From JBKECP01 sp047974765 (GTDB lineage Bacteria > Pseudomonadota > Gammaproteobacteria > Pseudomonadales > Halieaceae), in NCBI GenBank assembly GCA_047974765.1, contig JBKECP010000044.1, positions 17,831 through 81,830 on the forward strand: 64,000 nt of DNA, written 5' to 3'. Of this stretch, positions 44,429 to 53,327 are shown piece by piece. The notes beneath the pieces were generated by a model. That model saw nothing but the letters and a program-made list of their open reading frames with translations. It did not search any database and was not told where the DNA came from. Numbering within the stretch: position 1 is the first letter of the stretch; every line of letters starts with the position of its first letter. The position numbers and the translations under genes were made by a program.

Positions 44429-44750
44429 AACCGCCCGAAGATATCTGGATATATTAAATATAGCAGCAGAAACTATAACCTGACGATCAACTTCATCAAC
44501 GAGGGCACATCTGCGGGCCGCTATTAACCCGACAATCTATGTAACCGGGTTGATAAGTGATAAAAAGTCATTGCATCTATATACAGGGTATGGCTACGAT
44601 ATTGCATATCGAAAATCATTATCTGTGTTTGCTTCAATCGGGATTATACAGTTTGCCACAGGCTAAACTGCAATCCGTTTCCTGCAGGCTCCGCTCACTT
44701 CCGGGAACATTTGCCACAGGCAATGAGCTCAAAATTTTCTGGAGTTTGAT
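44429..44750. other. Intergenic region of about 320 bases with a 12-base direct repeat
   Basis: No gene is supported; a 65-codon plus-strand frame lacks any motif. AACCCG (44526-44531) and CGGGTT (44546-44551) form a short hairpin, which could end the channel transcript. TTTGCCACAGGC occurs twice (44652-44663 and 44710-44721), the second copy about 30 bases before the dehydrogenase start, so it may be a regulator site. Confidence 0.45.
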
Positions 44751-45779
44751 ATGAATTCGAAAGCCATAAATTTTGGTCTGATTGGCGCGGGACGTATTGG
44801 CACTTTTCATGCCGAAACTGTAGTTCAACGCCTTCATAATGCCGATCTGGTCGCCATTGCTGACCCGGCACCCGGCGCTGCTGAAAAACTGGCACGGACC
44901 CTCTCGGTGTCATTTCACACAAACGATGCCTCAGCGCTGATCAATTGCTCCGATGTGGATGCTGTCATCATTGCCTCACCTGCGCGCTTCCATACTGACC
45001 TGGTTGTACAAGCCTGCGAAGCGGGCAAGGCGGTTTTTGTTGAAAAGCCGATGGCCCTGACTATCGCCGATGCCAGGCGTGCCATCAAGGCCGCGCAGGA
45101 GGCTGGTTCTGTATTACAGGTCGGCTTCAACCGCCGCTGGGATTTACCATTTACCGAGGCTCGCCAGGCCATTGAAGCGGGCAAGATTGGCCAACCCCAG
45201 CTTTTGCGCTCACTGACCCGTGATCCGGGACCACTGAGGGTTGACCCCACAAAAGTCCCGCAATGGATAATTTTCCATGAAACCCTGATCCATGACTTTG
45301 ACACGCTCAACTGGCTCAATGCACCGGCAAAACCGGTTGAGGTCTATGCCAGCGCCGACGCACTGATCTTCCCGGACGCCAGGGCATCAGGCCTGCTGGA
45401 CACAGCCGTAGTGACGATTAAATATGATAATGGCGCCATTGCTGTTGCCGATGCGAATTACAGTGCTCTTTACGGCTATGATATCCGCGGCGAGGTCTTT
45501 GGCTCTGAAGGTATGGTAACGATGGGTGAAATGAATCGTTCCAGCATGCGGCTTTTTGGTGCAAGCGGCTTATCCGGCGACACATTACGCAGCGATACTG
45601 AACGTTTTCTGCAAGCCTATGTTGCTGAATTTAAAAGTTTTGTCGATGCAATTCGCACTGGCAAAACAGCCACTCCAAACGGCTCAGACGCCCTGATGGC
45701 TCTGAGCATCGCACTGGCTGCCATAGAATCCGTTAAACGCAATACCCCGGTTGCGATCAGCGAGATTCTTGCAAGCTGA
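44751..45779 (+). CDS. Gfo/Idh/MocA family oxidoreductase, inositol 2-dehydrogenase-like
   Basis: NAD(P)-dependent sugar or polyol dehydrogenase of 342 residues. The coenzyme fold is INFGLIGAGRIGTFHAETV, and the catalytic lysine is in VFVEKPMALTIADARRA. The substrate-side motif is IFHETLIHDFDTLNWL (Asp/His region), which follows the IolG pattern. No other inositol genes are adjacent, so the precise polyol is open. A TGGAG stands about six bases before the ATG. Confidence 0.88.
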   Translation: MNSKAINFGLIGAGRIGTFHAETVVQRLHNADLVAIADPAPGAAEKLARTLSVSFHTNDASALINCSDVDAVIIASPARFHTDLVVQACEAGKAVFVEKPMALTIADARRAIKAAQEAGSVLQVGFNRRWDLPFTEARQAIEAGKIGQPQLLRSLTRDPGPLRVDPTKVPQWIIFHETLIHDFDTLNWLNAPAKPVEVYASADALIFPDARASGLLDTAVVTIKYDNGAIAVADANYSALYGYDIRGEVFGSEGMVTMGEMNRSSMRLFGASGLSGDTLRSDTERFLQAYVAEFKSFVDAIRTGKTATPNGSDALMALSIALAAIESVKRNTPVAISEILAS

Positions 45780-45871
45780 AGATCTTTAGCCTTTACAACC
45801 CGAAGCATAAGCTACATATCATTCAGCGCATCACCCTCGTTGTCAGCGACCAGACAACAAAAGCGGCGCCG

Positions 45872-46219
45872 CTACATATCTACATCTTCCTGAAATTCCT
45901 GTTCAATTTTTTGCTGCAACTCATAGCGGGTACTGCCGCTTTTCCGGGATGCCTCGTGCATGCGCTTTTGAAAACGATGGCGGCGATAACGTACTACCAG
46001 AGCAGGAAAACGTTCAGCCTCAATTTCACCGGCGATCAACGCTTCAATAAAAGCGATATCAATACCCACCCGATAGGCAATACGACTTGGCCGAATTTTA
46101 TTGGCATGAAACCTGGCTACAATATGAATCTGCTCTTCACGAGAATAGTGGCACAAACGGGAATAACCCAAGGGTGGTGAGGGTGTTCGGGTATCCAGAA
46201 TGTCCGACTGATTGCTCAT
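45872..46219 (-). CDS. Hypothetical protein with helix-turn-helix-like segment
   Basis: A 115-residue basic protein, not recognised with certainty. The middle (REEQIHIVARFHANKIRPSRIAYRVGIDIAFIEALIAGE) resembles the helix-turn-helix of small DNA-binding proteins, with a recognition-helix-like segment after GI. It is followed by a strongly basic stretch (VVRYRRHRFQKRMHEA) and an amphipathic C-terminal helix (YELQQKIEQEFQED). Such composition fits a small nucleic-acid-binding protein. The ribosome site is weak. It lies convergent to the dehydrogenase gene and divergent from the phosphodiesterase gene. Confidence 0.65.
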   Translation of the reverse strand: MSNQSDILDTRTPSPPLGYSRLCHYSREEQIHIVARFHANKIRPSRIAYRVGIDIAFIEALIAGEIEAERFPALVVRYRRHRFQKRMHEASRKSGSTRYELQQKIEQEFQEDVDM

Positions 46220-46329
46220 GGGAGCTTTTTAACAGCTATGCCATCATTTTCCAAGCACAGATATAAAAACAGCATAGCCAGCTTTATTGCGGGTCAACGC
46301 TATAATAAAAGCATGACAGTCCTTACACA

Positions 46330-47307
46330 GTGAACAGATTAGTGAAAAAAACCATTCTGATCGCCCATCGCGGCGCCTCCGGTTATCTGCCCGAACACTC
46401 ACTGGCGGCCAAGGCTCTGGCCCACGCCATGGGGGCGGACTATCTTGAGCAGGACGTTGTACTGAGCGCTGACGGTATTCCTCTGGTATTGCACGATATT
46501 TATCTGGATACCACCACCGATGTACATCGTCACTTTCCCAAACGCTCACGAAGTGATGGCCGTTATTACGCTATTGACTTTACGCTGGCTGAAATCCGCC
46601 GACTTAATGTTCACGAGCGCAGCAAATCTCACCCGGACAAGCATGAAGTGGCCGTTTATCCAGAGCGCTTTCCCTTGGCAGACATCCCCTTAAAGATACC
46701 CACACTGCTGGAGGAAATTGAATTTATTGCAGGGCTTGATCACAGCCGTCAGTGCAGTACCGGCCTGTATATCGAATTAAAAGCACCTAACTTTCATCTC
46801 AATGAAGGCATGGACATTGCCGACAGAGTGCTTGCGACGCTTGAACACAGCACTTACGCCAAACGGAAAGAACAGATATTTCTACAATGCTTTGATGATG
46901 CCACCCTGCGTCGCCTACGCTTTGAATTTAACACGCCACTGCCACTGATCCAGTTAATTGCTGATAACAGCTGGGGCGAGGACAGTAAAGTTGATTATAA
47001 TTGGTTGCAAAGCACACAAGGTCTGCGCCACATTGCCACCTATGCTGACGGTATCGGTCCCTGGTTGCAGCAGATCTACCTCGGCCGCAGCGATAACGGC
47101 AAATTTCAGCTAAACCCGCTGGTAGAACAGGCACAAACACTGGGTCTGCTGGTTCACCCTTATACATTTCGCCGGGATGAATTGCCGCCAGGTATTAACA
47201 GTTTTGATGAACTACTGAATCTTTTTATCTGTCAGCTTGGCATAGACGGTTTGTTCACTGACTTTCCTGATCTTGTACGACACTTTATAGATACCCGCCA
47301 AAGTTAA
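46330..47307 (+). CDS. Glycerophosphodiester phosphodiesterase, GlpQ-like, without signal peptide
   Basis: TIM-barrel phosphodiesterase of 325 residues with the catalytic set seen in GlpQ: IAHRGASGYLPEHSLAA (His-Arg and Glu), ADYLEQDVVLSADGIPLVLHDIYLDTTTDV (Glu, Asp, His) and YIELKAP (Glu-Leu-Lys). Its length and C-terminal GIDGLFTDFPD fit the long periplasmic GlpQ class. However, no signal peptide is present, and a stop codon 24 bases upstream in frame excludes an extended one. It may act on glycerophosphodiesters in the cytoplasm. The start is GTG 46330 or GTG 46342, both without a strong ribosome site. Confidence 0.87.
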   Translation: MNRLVKKTILIAHRGASGYLPEHSLAAKALAHAMGADYLEQDVVLSADGIPLVLHDIYLDTTTDVHRHFPKRSRSDGRYYAIDFTLAEIRRLNVHERSKSHPDKHEVAVYPERFPLADIPLKIPTLLEEIEFIAGLDHSRQCSTGLYIELKAPNFHLNEGMDIADRVLATLEHSTYAKRKEQIFLQCFDDATLRRLRFEFNTPLPLIQLIADNSWGEDSKVDYNWLQSTQGLRHIATYADGIGPWLQQIYLGRSDNGKFQLNPLVEQAQTLGLLVHPYTFRRDELPPGINSFDELLNLFICQLGIDGLFTDFPDLVRHFIDTRQS

Positions 47308-47471
47308 GCAGAAATAAAAGTAATCAATTGCCTCAAATCAGTACCCTCATGGATACCCGCTACCGAGACTGGCAGTTAATCATTGAACAGGGCATTATCA
47401 CTACCACTTAAAGGCCCGGGGCTTTATCCAGGCTTTCATCTGACAGACCATCCAATTTCAGGGACAACACA

Positions 47472-48920
47472 GTGACACCGAAGATACAACGTCGCACCAA
47501 GATCGTGGCCACTATCGGCCCCGGCAGCGAATCAGAAAGTATGCTGGCCAAACTGGTTACCGCTGGTGTCAATGTTTTTCGCCTCAATTTCAGCCACGGC
47601 TCAGCAGAACATCACGCCAGGGTTGCCCGTCGTATCCGGCGCGCAGCCAGTCTCGCCGGTCAATACGTTGGTATTTTGGCAGACCTGCAAGGCCCCAAAA
47701 TCCGAATCAGTACCTTTCGTGACGGTGCTGTTGAACTGGAAGCCGGTGATCGCTTCATTCTTGATCCAACAATTGCTGAAGGCGAGGGCAATCAGCAAAG
47801 CGTCGGACTGGACTACCCCGAGCTGTCTCAGCATGTTGGCCGGGGTGATACCCTGTTACTCGATGACGGACGCTTGCGACTGCGCGTTGATGATGTTGAC
47901 GGCAGCACCGTCAATTGCACCGTTATCCTCGGCGGTCGTCTCAGCTCTCGCAAAGGCATCAATCGCCTGGGTGGTGGCCTGGCTGCACCAGCACTGACCA
48001 CCAAGGATATTGCCGATATTGACAGTCTGGCTCAGGTGCAGCCGGATTTTGTAGCCGTCTCTTTTGTCTCTTGCGCTGAAGATATTTTCCAGACCCGTGA
48101 TTTACTGGCCCAACACAATCTGACACCGGCCATCATCGCCAAAATTGAACGCGCTGAAGTAGTTGCCGACGAAACAACACTGGATCGCATTCTGGAAGCC
48201 AGCTTCGGCATTATGGTGGCCCGTGGCGATCTGGGTGTGGAAGTGGGTGACGCCCAGTTGATCGGCATTCAGAAAGCATTGATCGCCCGAGCCCGAGCCC
48301 GCGATCGGGTTGTTATCACGGCCACCCAGATGATGGAGTCAATGATTAGTAATGCCATGCCTACCCGGGCAGAGGTTTTTGATGTTGCCAATGCGGTACT
48401 CGATGGCACTGATGCGGTGATGCTATCTGCCGAGACTGCCGTGGGCAAATATCCCGAGGAGGTGGTGCTGGCCATGTCTGAGGCTGCTATGGGTGCCGAG
48501 GCCCATCCGGTTGCCCGCACCTCCCGTTATCGCCTGGAAAAGCAGTTTTCAAGCGCCCAGGAAACAATTGCCATGTCAGCCATCTACGCCGCCAATCACT
48601 ATGCCAATGTACGCGGCATAGCCTGTTTGACTGAATCCGGTATCACACCTTTGTTAATGTCGCGCCTGAGTTCAGGGCTACCTATTTTTGCCCTCAGTGG
48701 CAGTAGCGAAACCCTGCAACGCCTGTGTTTGTGCCGGGGTGTTATACCGCTCTTTTTTGACGCCCAGGCCTTTGAGCAGGAAGATATCGAAGCCCGCGCC
48801 ATCGAGTTTCTCTATGACAGCACCTACGTACAGGCAAAAGATTCCATCATGCTTACCAGTGGTTCACAAATTGGCCATCCCGGTTCGACCAACATCATGA
48901 AAATACTACCGGTTACATGA
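47472..48920 (+). CDS. pyk: Pyruvate kinase
   Basis: Transfers phosphate from phosphoenolpyruvate to ADP in the last step of glycolysis. The 482-residue enzyme starts at GTG 47472 with AGGGA upstream. Motifs are RRTKIVATIGPGSESESML, VFRLNFSHGSAEHH, ILADLQGPKIRI, IAKIERAEV, IMVARGDLGVEVG, the active-site TATQMMESMISNAMPTRAEVFDVANAVLDGTDAVMLS and AETAVGKYPEE. The C-terminal domain is present, so regulation by sugar phosphates or AMP is possible. It overlaps glk by four bases (ATGA), which pairs the first and last steps of glucose use in one operon. Confidence 0.97.
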   Translation: MTPKIQRRTKIVATIGPGSESESMLAKLVTAGVNVFRLNFSHGSAEHHARVARRIRRAASLAGQYVGILADLQGPKIRISTFRDGAVELEAGDRFILDPTIAEGEGNQQSVGLDYPELSQHVGRGDTLLLDDGRLRLRVDDVDGSTVNCTVILGGRLSSRKGINRLGGGLAAPALTTKDIADIDSLAQVQPDFVAVSFVSCAEDIFQTRDLLAQHNLTPAIIAKIERAEVVADETTLDRILEASFGIMVARGDLGVEVGDAQLIGIQKALIARARARDRVVITATQMMESMISNAMPTRAEVFDVANAVLDGTDAVMLSAETAVGKYPEEVVLAMSEAAMGAEAHPVARTSRYRLEKQFSSAQETIAMSAIYAANHYANVRGIACLTESGITPLLMSRLSSGLPIFALSGSSETLQRLCLCRGVIPLFFDAQAFEQEDIEARAIEFLYDSTYVQAKDSIMLTSGSQIGHPGSTNIMKILPVT

Positions 48921-49891
48921 GCACCGGCGGTACCCGGCTGGTTGCCGATGTTGGCGGCACCTATTCGCGGCTTGCGCTATTTGAATATGACAGCGGTACA
49001 TTCCGGCAGCTGATCCGCTATAACAACCGAAACTTTACCAGCCTGCAAACGCTGCTTAAGCAATGGCTGGCAAATCTGAATGAGCCCCCGCCCAAAGAAG
49101 CCTGTATAGCCATCGCTGCTCACCTGAAATCCGACAGAATCACTATGGCTAATTGTCAGTGGTCATTTTCCCGGCGTGAATTTGCCGGACAATTCGGCTT
49201 TACAGCACTGCATTGGCTAAATGACTTTGAAAGTAATGCCTGGGCACTACCCCACCTGAACAAAACAGACATCGAAACTCTGCGTGGCCACCCCACAAAG
49301 AACAGCGCTACACTGGCGGTACTTGGCCCCGGTACTGGTCTGGGTGGCGCCAGCATTCACCGTTTGGCAGATGCTGCAACTACAGTGATCACCAGCGAAA
49401 TCGGCCACTGCGGCATGGCACCAGGTACAGATGAAGAGGTGGAGCTGTTTCGCCTGCTGCTTCGCCAGCAGCGAAACATTCATGCCGAACTACTGCTTTC
49501 AGGGCCAGGACTGCAACGTCTGTATCAGGCTCTGGCTACGGTTCGGGGTCTAACAGTGCCACCCCGCTCCGCCGAGGCCATCTCTGCAAACGCCCTTTCC
49601 GCTCAGGACACCCTTTGCCGTGATACCCTCAGCACTTTCTGCGGCTTACTGGGCTCAGTCAGTGGTGACTTTATTCTCAGTACCTCTGCTTACGGTGGCC
49701 TCTATCTGGCGGGTGGCATCATCCCATCCATTGCGGATTTTTTATATCAAAGCAGCTATTTCGAACGGCTCCAGGCCAAAGGCTTTATGGCAACAACGCT
49801 GGAAAAAGTGGCCGTAGCCATCATTCGTACTACCTACCCAGGATTAACCGGTGCGGCATACGCCTATCGGCCAAAAAGTCCTTCTGAATGA
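48917..49891 (+). CDS. glk: Glucokinase
   Basis: ATP-dependent glucose phosphorylation. The 324-residue protein belongs to the bacterial Glk family of the hexokinase/ROK fold: phosphate-1 loop LVADVGGTYSRLAL, glucose-binding HWLNDFESNAWALPHL (Asn-Asp), adenosine-side LGPGTGLGGASI, EIGHCGMAPG (Glu and His) and the LLGSVSGDFILSTSAYGGLYLAGGI segment. Glucose must therefore enter at least partly without phosphorylating PTS transport. It is translationally coupled to pyk. Confidence 0.95.
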   Translation: MSTGGTRLVADVGGTYSRLALFEYDSGTFRQLIRYNNRNFTSLQTLLKQWLANLNEPPPKEACIAIAAHLKSDRITMANCQWSFSRREFAGQFGFTALHWLNDFESNAWALPHLNKTDIETLRGHPTKNSATLAVLGPGTGLGGASIHRLADAATTVITSEIGHCGMAPGTDEEVELFRLLLRQQRNIHAELLLSGPGLQRLYQALATVRGLTVPPRSAEAISANALSAQDTLCRDTLSTFCGLLGSVSGDFILSTSAYGGLYLAGGIIPSIADFLYQSSYFERLQAKGFMATTLEKVAVAIIRTTYPGLTGAAYAYRPKSPSE

Positions 49892-50072
49892 CATAGAACC
49901 ACTGATACCAAGAAGAATAGGCAATATTCCCAAAAAATTTACTGGAAAGAGCACTCTTTAGGCGCTTGGCAGTGATACACTCAACACAGCTGGTTACTCA
50001 GCTGTATTTATGCGCGCGGTCGAAGTTCCCCAAAGTTCCTCGGTACGTTGATCATAAATAATTAAATCAACT

Positions 50073-50090
50073 GGCTCCCCGTAGTGAGCC
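50073..50090 (+). promoter_or_regulatory. Leader hairpin of the cold-shock gene
   Basis: GGCTC (50073-50077) and GAGCC (50086-50090) form a hairpin with an eight-base loop, ending 26 bases before the start codon. Cold-shock mRNAs commonly carry structured leaders that act as thermosensors, so this could tune translation. That is only inferred. The 225-base gap upstream of the gene holds nothing else that I can name. Confidence 0.35.
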
Positions 50091-50116
50091 AATGCAATAC
50101 ATATACAGGTAATTCT

Positions 50117-50323
50117 ATGTCTAAAGAAACAGGCACCGTTAAGTGGTTCAACGAGACCAAAGGTTTTGGCTTCATTGAGCGCGAAAACGGACCAGACGTG
50201 TTTGTCCACTTCAGCGCTATTCAAGGCGATGGCTTTAAAACCCTTGCTGATGGCCAAAAAGTGGAGTTTAACGTCACCCAGGGACAAAAGGGCCCGCAGG
50301 CTGAAAACGTTATGGCCGTTTGA
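50117..50323 (+). CDS. Cold-shock protein, CspA family
   Basis: Single-domain RNA-binding protein of 68 residues from ATG 50117. The frame is open from 50084, but the longer form does not fit. The RNA-binding motifs are RNP1 KGFGFIE and RNP2 VFVHFSAI in the usual spacing (TGTVKWFNETKGFGFIERE, PDVFVHFSAIQGDGFKTLADGQKVEF). It acts as an RNA chaperone, and whether it is cold-induced cannot be told. A strong terminator follows. Confidence 0.96.
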   Translation: MSKETGTVKWFNETKGFGFIERENGPDVFVHFSAIQGDGFKTLADGQKVEFNVTQGQKGPQAENVMAV

Positions 50324-50353
50324 TCAGCCATTGTTTGGAGCCTAAAAGCTCGA

Positions 50354-50391
50354 CCAACAAAAAAGGAGCCATCTGGCTCCTTTTTTGTTGG
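50354..50391. terminator. Strong bidirectional intrinsic terminator
   Basis: A perfect 17-base stem (CCAACAAAAAAGGAGCC at 50354-50370 with its complement at 50375-50391) around the loop ATCT. T runs occur on both strands. It lies between the cold-shock gene and the convergent TonB-complex operon and should stop both. Confidence 0.95.
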
Positions 50392-50407
50392 CTTACCGGT
50401 CAGATAT

Positions 50408-51751
50408 TCAGCCACCATCCTGAAGTTTTTCCTGTCGCTCCAGCTCTGAATCCATATACTTGATCCACTGCCTGGAAAAATCAGCCGAGCGCTTGTCCTT
50501 ACCGGCAGCAACAAAAGCAGAGCGAGCCTTGGTATATTGCCTGGTATTGAAATAAGCCATACCCAGTACCAGTCTTGCAGTATCAGGCCGTTTTATACCA
50601 CCGCGTTGCAAGCCTTTATTAATCGCATCAATGGCTTTGTTGTAAGCATCACCATCCAGGTAAATGTTGCCAAGTCGGGCATAGAGCTCACCGCTGTCTG
50701 ATTTGGCAGCCGCTTTTTCCATGGCCGGAATCGCTTTATCAATCTCCTGTGCCTGACGATAAGCCGTACCCAGTACTTCCCAATTTTTCGAGCTATCTTC
50801 AACCGCCTTGGCCTTAAAGCCCTTATCCATCACTTTGGCAGCCTTGTAGGGAACCTCGCCATTGAGATAGAGATAAGACATTGTTGTGAGTTCAGTGCCC
50901 TTGTTCAGCATATCCTGAACATAGGCCGTCTCCATGGCTGCCAGCTGTTTCTTTTCCTTTTTCTGTTCTCCGTACATATGCGACAGCTGAACCCAATAAT
51001 CCTTTTTCGGGTAGTGGATCAACAACTCTTCCAGGGTCGCTACGGCATTGGGAACATCATTTTTATCAAAGTAAAGGAAGCGTGCCAGGTTGAGCCATTG
51101 CTCTTTAGGTACCTTGCCGTCGGCACGGTACATATTGATGGCTTTATTCACGTTGATCAGCGACTTGTTGTAGTCCTTGAGTTGATAGTAGCCCTGAGCC
51201 AGTAGCACATAGGCATTGGCGTTGGGTTTATCAGTCATCTTGAACCATTCATTCAGCGCCCGGATACCATCCTGCCAGCGCTCCTGCACAAAATAGAGTT
51301 GGGCAATGGTAAAACGGGTGCTGATTTCCATAGCCAGAGGGATATCCGGCTGCTTGATAACATTCTCATAGGCTTGTAATGCCTTGCCGTAATTTTCACG
51401 GGAATAGTGAATAAAGGCGTAGAGATTATAGACATTGGCAAGCTCATAAGAATTGAGCTCATTGTCACGACGACCAGCCAGCATCTGATCAAGAATTTTG
51501 GCAGATGTATTGTAGTCCTGGGCTTCAGCAGCAGTTTGTGCCTCTGCCAGTTTTTCATAAACCTTATTGCGCAGTGCTGGTGTCTTGCGGGTCTCACGGG
51601 CGTCAGCCTGCTTTTTCTCGGCGGCAATCACCGCAGACAGAGACTGATAACCGAAATCTGCCTGTAACTGGGACACTGCTAACTGGGCCGCCATAACCGG
51701 CACTGACAGCAATGCCGCACGCAACCAGGTTTGGGGAATAGCGTATTTCAT
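50408..51751 (-). CDS. Secreted TPR protein of the TonB operon
   Basis: A 447-residue protein with a signal peptide (YAIPQTWLRAALLSVPVMAAQLAVSQLQA), then tetratricopeptide repeats along its whole length (for example YNLYAFIHYSRENYGKALQAYENVI, YVLLAQGYYQLKDYNKSLINVNKAI, YARLGNIYLDGDAYNKAIDAINKGL). ATG 51751 follows AAGGGGTG, and a GTG at 51760 is a poorer start. It is the last gene of the TonB operon. Related TtpC-type loci in Vibrio and Shewanella also end with a TPR gene. It probably acts as a periplasmic scaffold, but its precise role is unknown. Confidence 0.85.
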   Translation of the reverse strand: MKYAIPQTWLRAALLSVPVMAAQLAVSQLQADFGYQSLSAVIAAEKKQADARETRKTPALRNKVYEKLAEAQTAAEAQDYNTSAKILDQMLAGRRDNELNSYELANVYNLYAFIHYSRENYGKALQAYENVIKQPDIPLAMEISTRFTIAQLYFVQERWQDGIRALNEWFKMTDKPNANAYVLLAQGYYQLKDYNKSLINVNKAINMYRADGKVPKEQWLNLARFLYFDKNDVPNAVATLEELLIHYPKKDYWVQLSHMYGEQKKEKKQLAAMETAYVQDMLNKGTELTTMSYLYLNGEVPYKAAKVMDKGFKAKAVEDSSKNWEVLGTAYRQAQEIDKAIPAMEKAAAKSDSGELYARLGNIYLDGDAYNKAIDAINKGLQRGGIKRPDTARLVLGMAYFNTRQYTKARSAFVAAGKDKRSADFSRQWIKYMDSELERQEKLQDGG

Positions 51752-51763
51752 GGATATCACCCC

Positions 51764-52372
51764 TTATTGTTCCAGCTCATAAGTGAACTTATTCTGAACA
51801 CCGGCCACCTCGATAGCCTCACCATCCACGACACGGGGTTTGTATTTGAATTTTTCAGCGGCCTTGACCGATGCCTTTTCAAATACGCCAGAGGGCTGAC
51901 AATCCACTGCACGCGGATCACGAATAGAGCCCGACTTGGTCACTATATATTCAACAATGCAGTAACCGGTAATACCCCTGGTCTGAGCACGCCGTGGATA
52001 GATGGGTGCCACCTTCACAATGGGTAGATATTCGCCATCTGACCCCGCCATAGTACCAACGCCAATCTCAACTGTTACCTCCTGTGCCGGAGCAGTGTTG
52101 ACCACATCCGTATTCATATCCATATCGACATCCGGTGTTTCAAGATCCGGTGGCGGCTCCTCGGGATCCTCTACTTTGTCCGGTTTCTGCTCTTTAACAT
52201 TGGTTTCAATCTCCCGCTCGGGCATATGGATATCCGCAAGCTTTTGCGTTTTGGTACTGTCGATCTTGGGATCGGCCATAGCGATAAGGTACTGCATCAA
52301 AAAGAACAGGCCTCCCGCCACAGGCACGGCCAGAATCGCAGCGATAACTAACCTGACTGGACTGCTATTCAT
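51764..52372 (-). CDS. tonB: Energy transducer TonB (TonB2 type)
   Basis: A 202-residue TonB with one N-terminal membrane span (VRLVIAAILAVPVAGGLFFLMQYLIAM), a short acidic Pro/Glu linker (DPEEPPPDLETPDVDMDMN) instead of a long Pro-Lys spacer, and the C-terminal receptor-binding domain (KVAPIYPRRAQTRGITGYCIVEYIVTKSG through FKYKPRVVDGEAIEVAGVQNKFTYEL). Two cysteines in the domain could form a disulfide. It transfers proton-motive force to outer-membrane receptors such as the two in this window. It follows exbD by nine bases. Confidence 0.94.
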   Translation of the reverse strand: MNSSPVRLVIAAILAVPVAGGLFFLMQYLIAMADPKIDSTKTQKLADIHMPEREIETNVKEQKPDKVEDPEEPPPDLETPDVDMDMNTDVVNTAPAQEVTVEIGVGTMAGSDGEYLPIVKVAPIYPRRAQTRGITGYCIVEYIVTKSGSIRDPRAVDCQPSGVFEKASVKAAEKFKYKPRVVDGEAIEVAGVQNKFTYELEQ

Positions 52373-52381
52373 AACAAATCA

Positions 52382-52786
52382 CTACTTGTCTTCAGTGGCC
52401 AGGGACACGTCAAACACACCCGCCTCACGGGCGGCATCGAGAACAGCGGCAACTGTCTCGGTGTTGGACTTGTTGTCAGCCTGGATGACAACGGCTCCCT
52501 TGGGATTTTCGGCGTGCAGGCGCTCAATGTTGGCACGCACCGCCCGCTGATCAATACGTCGTTTATCCATCCAGATTTCATTATTGGCATTGATAGCCAC
52601 CAGGATATTTACATTTTCCTTGGGCTGAGCCGTAGAGGCTTCGGGGCGGTTCACTTCCACACCGGTCTCTTTGATAAAGGACGCGGTCACGATAAAGAAG
52701 ATCAGCATGATAAACACAACGTCCAGCATGGGCGTCAGGTCAATCTGGGCTTCATCTTCCGCAGTTGCTTTGTTGTTCCTGCGCAT
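52382..52786 (-). CDS. exbD: Biopolymer transport protein ExbD
   Basis: A 134-residue inner-membrane protein with a single span. The proton-carrying Asp is in IDLTPMLDVVFIMLIFFIVTASFI. The periplasmic domain has VNRPEASTAQ, NEIWMDKRRIDQRAVRANIERL and VVIQADNKSNTETVAAVLDAAREAGV. Together with ExbB it forms the proton-driven motor for TonB. It starts 12 bases after the exbB2 gene. Confidence 0.95.
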   Translation of the reverse strand: MRRNNKATAEDEAQIDLTPMLDVVFIMLIFFIVTASFIKETGVEVNRPEASTAQPKENVNILVAINANNEIWMDKRRIDQRAVRANIERLHAENPKGAVVIQADNKSNTETVAAVLDAAREAGVFDVSLATEDK

Positions 52787-52798
52787 GTGTATGCTCTC

Positions 52799-53326
52799 TT
52801 AATGATCGGTGGTCAGGCTGTCTTCCAGGATTTCGCTTTCGCGCTCTGCAATCTGGGTTACATAGGTATTGGCAAACACCCCCGACAGGGCGGCAACCAT
52901 GCCTGCCATCGTCGGAATCGTGGCGCGCGATACACCGCCCGCCATCGATTTGGCGTCACCACCACCGGTAACCGCCATGATGTTGAACACCTCAATCATC
53001 CCGGTCACAGTCCCCAACAGCCCAAGCAGGGGGCACAACGCCACCATGGTTTTAATAACGGGCAGATACTGATTGATCGACATCCGTGCTTCGGAAATCA
53101 GCTTTTCACGAATCTGGTGGGCCGCCCAGGACTTGCGCTCCGGGCGATCCTCCCATGCGGCAACTGCCTTGGCAGCATCTGCTTTCCACGCTGTGTTGAA
53201 ATACCAGATGCGTTCAAAAATCAGCATCCACATCACGAATAACAAAATAGCGATTAGCCAGAGTACATTCCCGCCCATATCCATAAAGCGGAAAACAGCC
53301 TCATAAGCACTATCAAACCAGTACAT
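52799..53326 (-). CDS. exbB: MotA/TolQ/ExbB proton channel family protein (ExbB2)
   Basis: A 175-residue ExbB from ATG 53326 with AGAGGG upstream. The frame extends to 53383 but would overlap the ttpC-like gene. Three membrane spans are visible: the first near VLWLIAILLFVMWMLIFERIWYF, then MVALCPLLGLLGTVTGMIEVF and IPTMAGMVAALSGVFANTYV. Conserved Thr/Gly motifs LGLLGTVTGMI are intact. It is short, as in TonB2 systems. Gene order ttpC-like, exbB, exbD, tonB is the classical one. Confidence 0.94.
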   Translation of the reverse strand: MYWFDSAYEAVFRFMDMGGNVLWLIAILLFVMWMLIFERIWYFNTAWKADAAKAVAAWEDRPERKSWAAHQIREKLISEARMSINQYLPVIKTMVALCPLLGLLGTVTGMIEVFNIMAVTGGGDAKSMAGGVSRATIPTMAGMVAALSGVFANTYVTQIAERESEILEDSLTTDH

Positions 53327-53327
53327 A

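Noticed and set aside
44557..44754. 65-residue plus-strand frame before the Gfo/Idh gene
   Set aside because: No ribosome site or motif; it runs into the start of the dehydrogenase.
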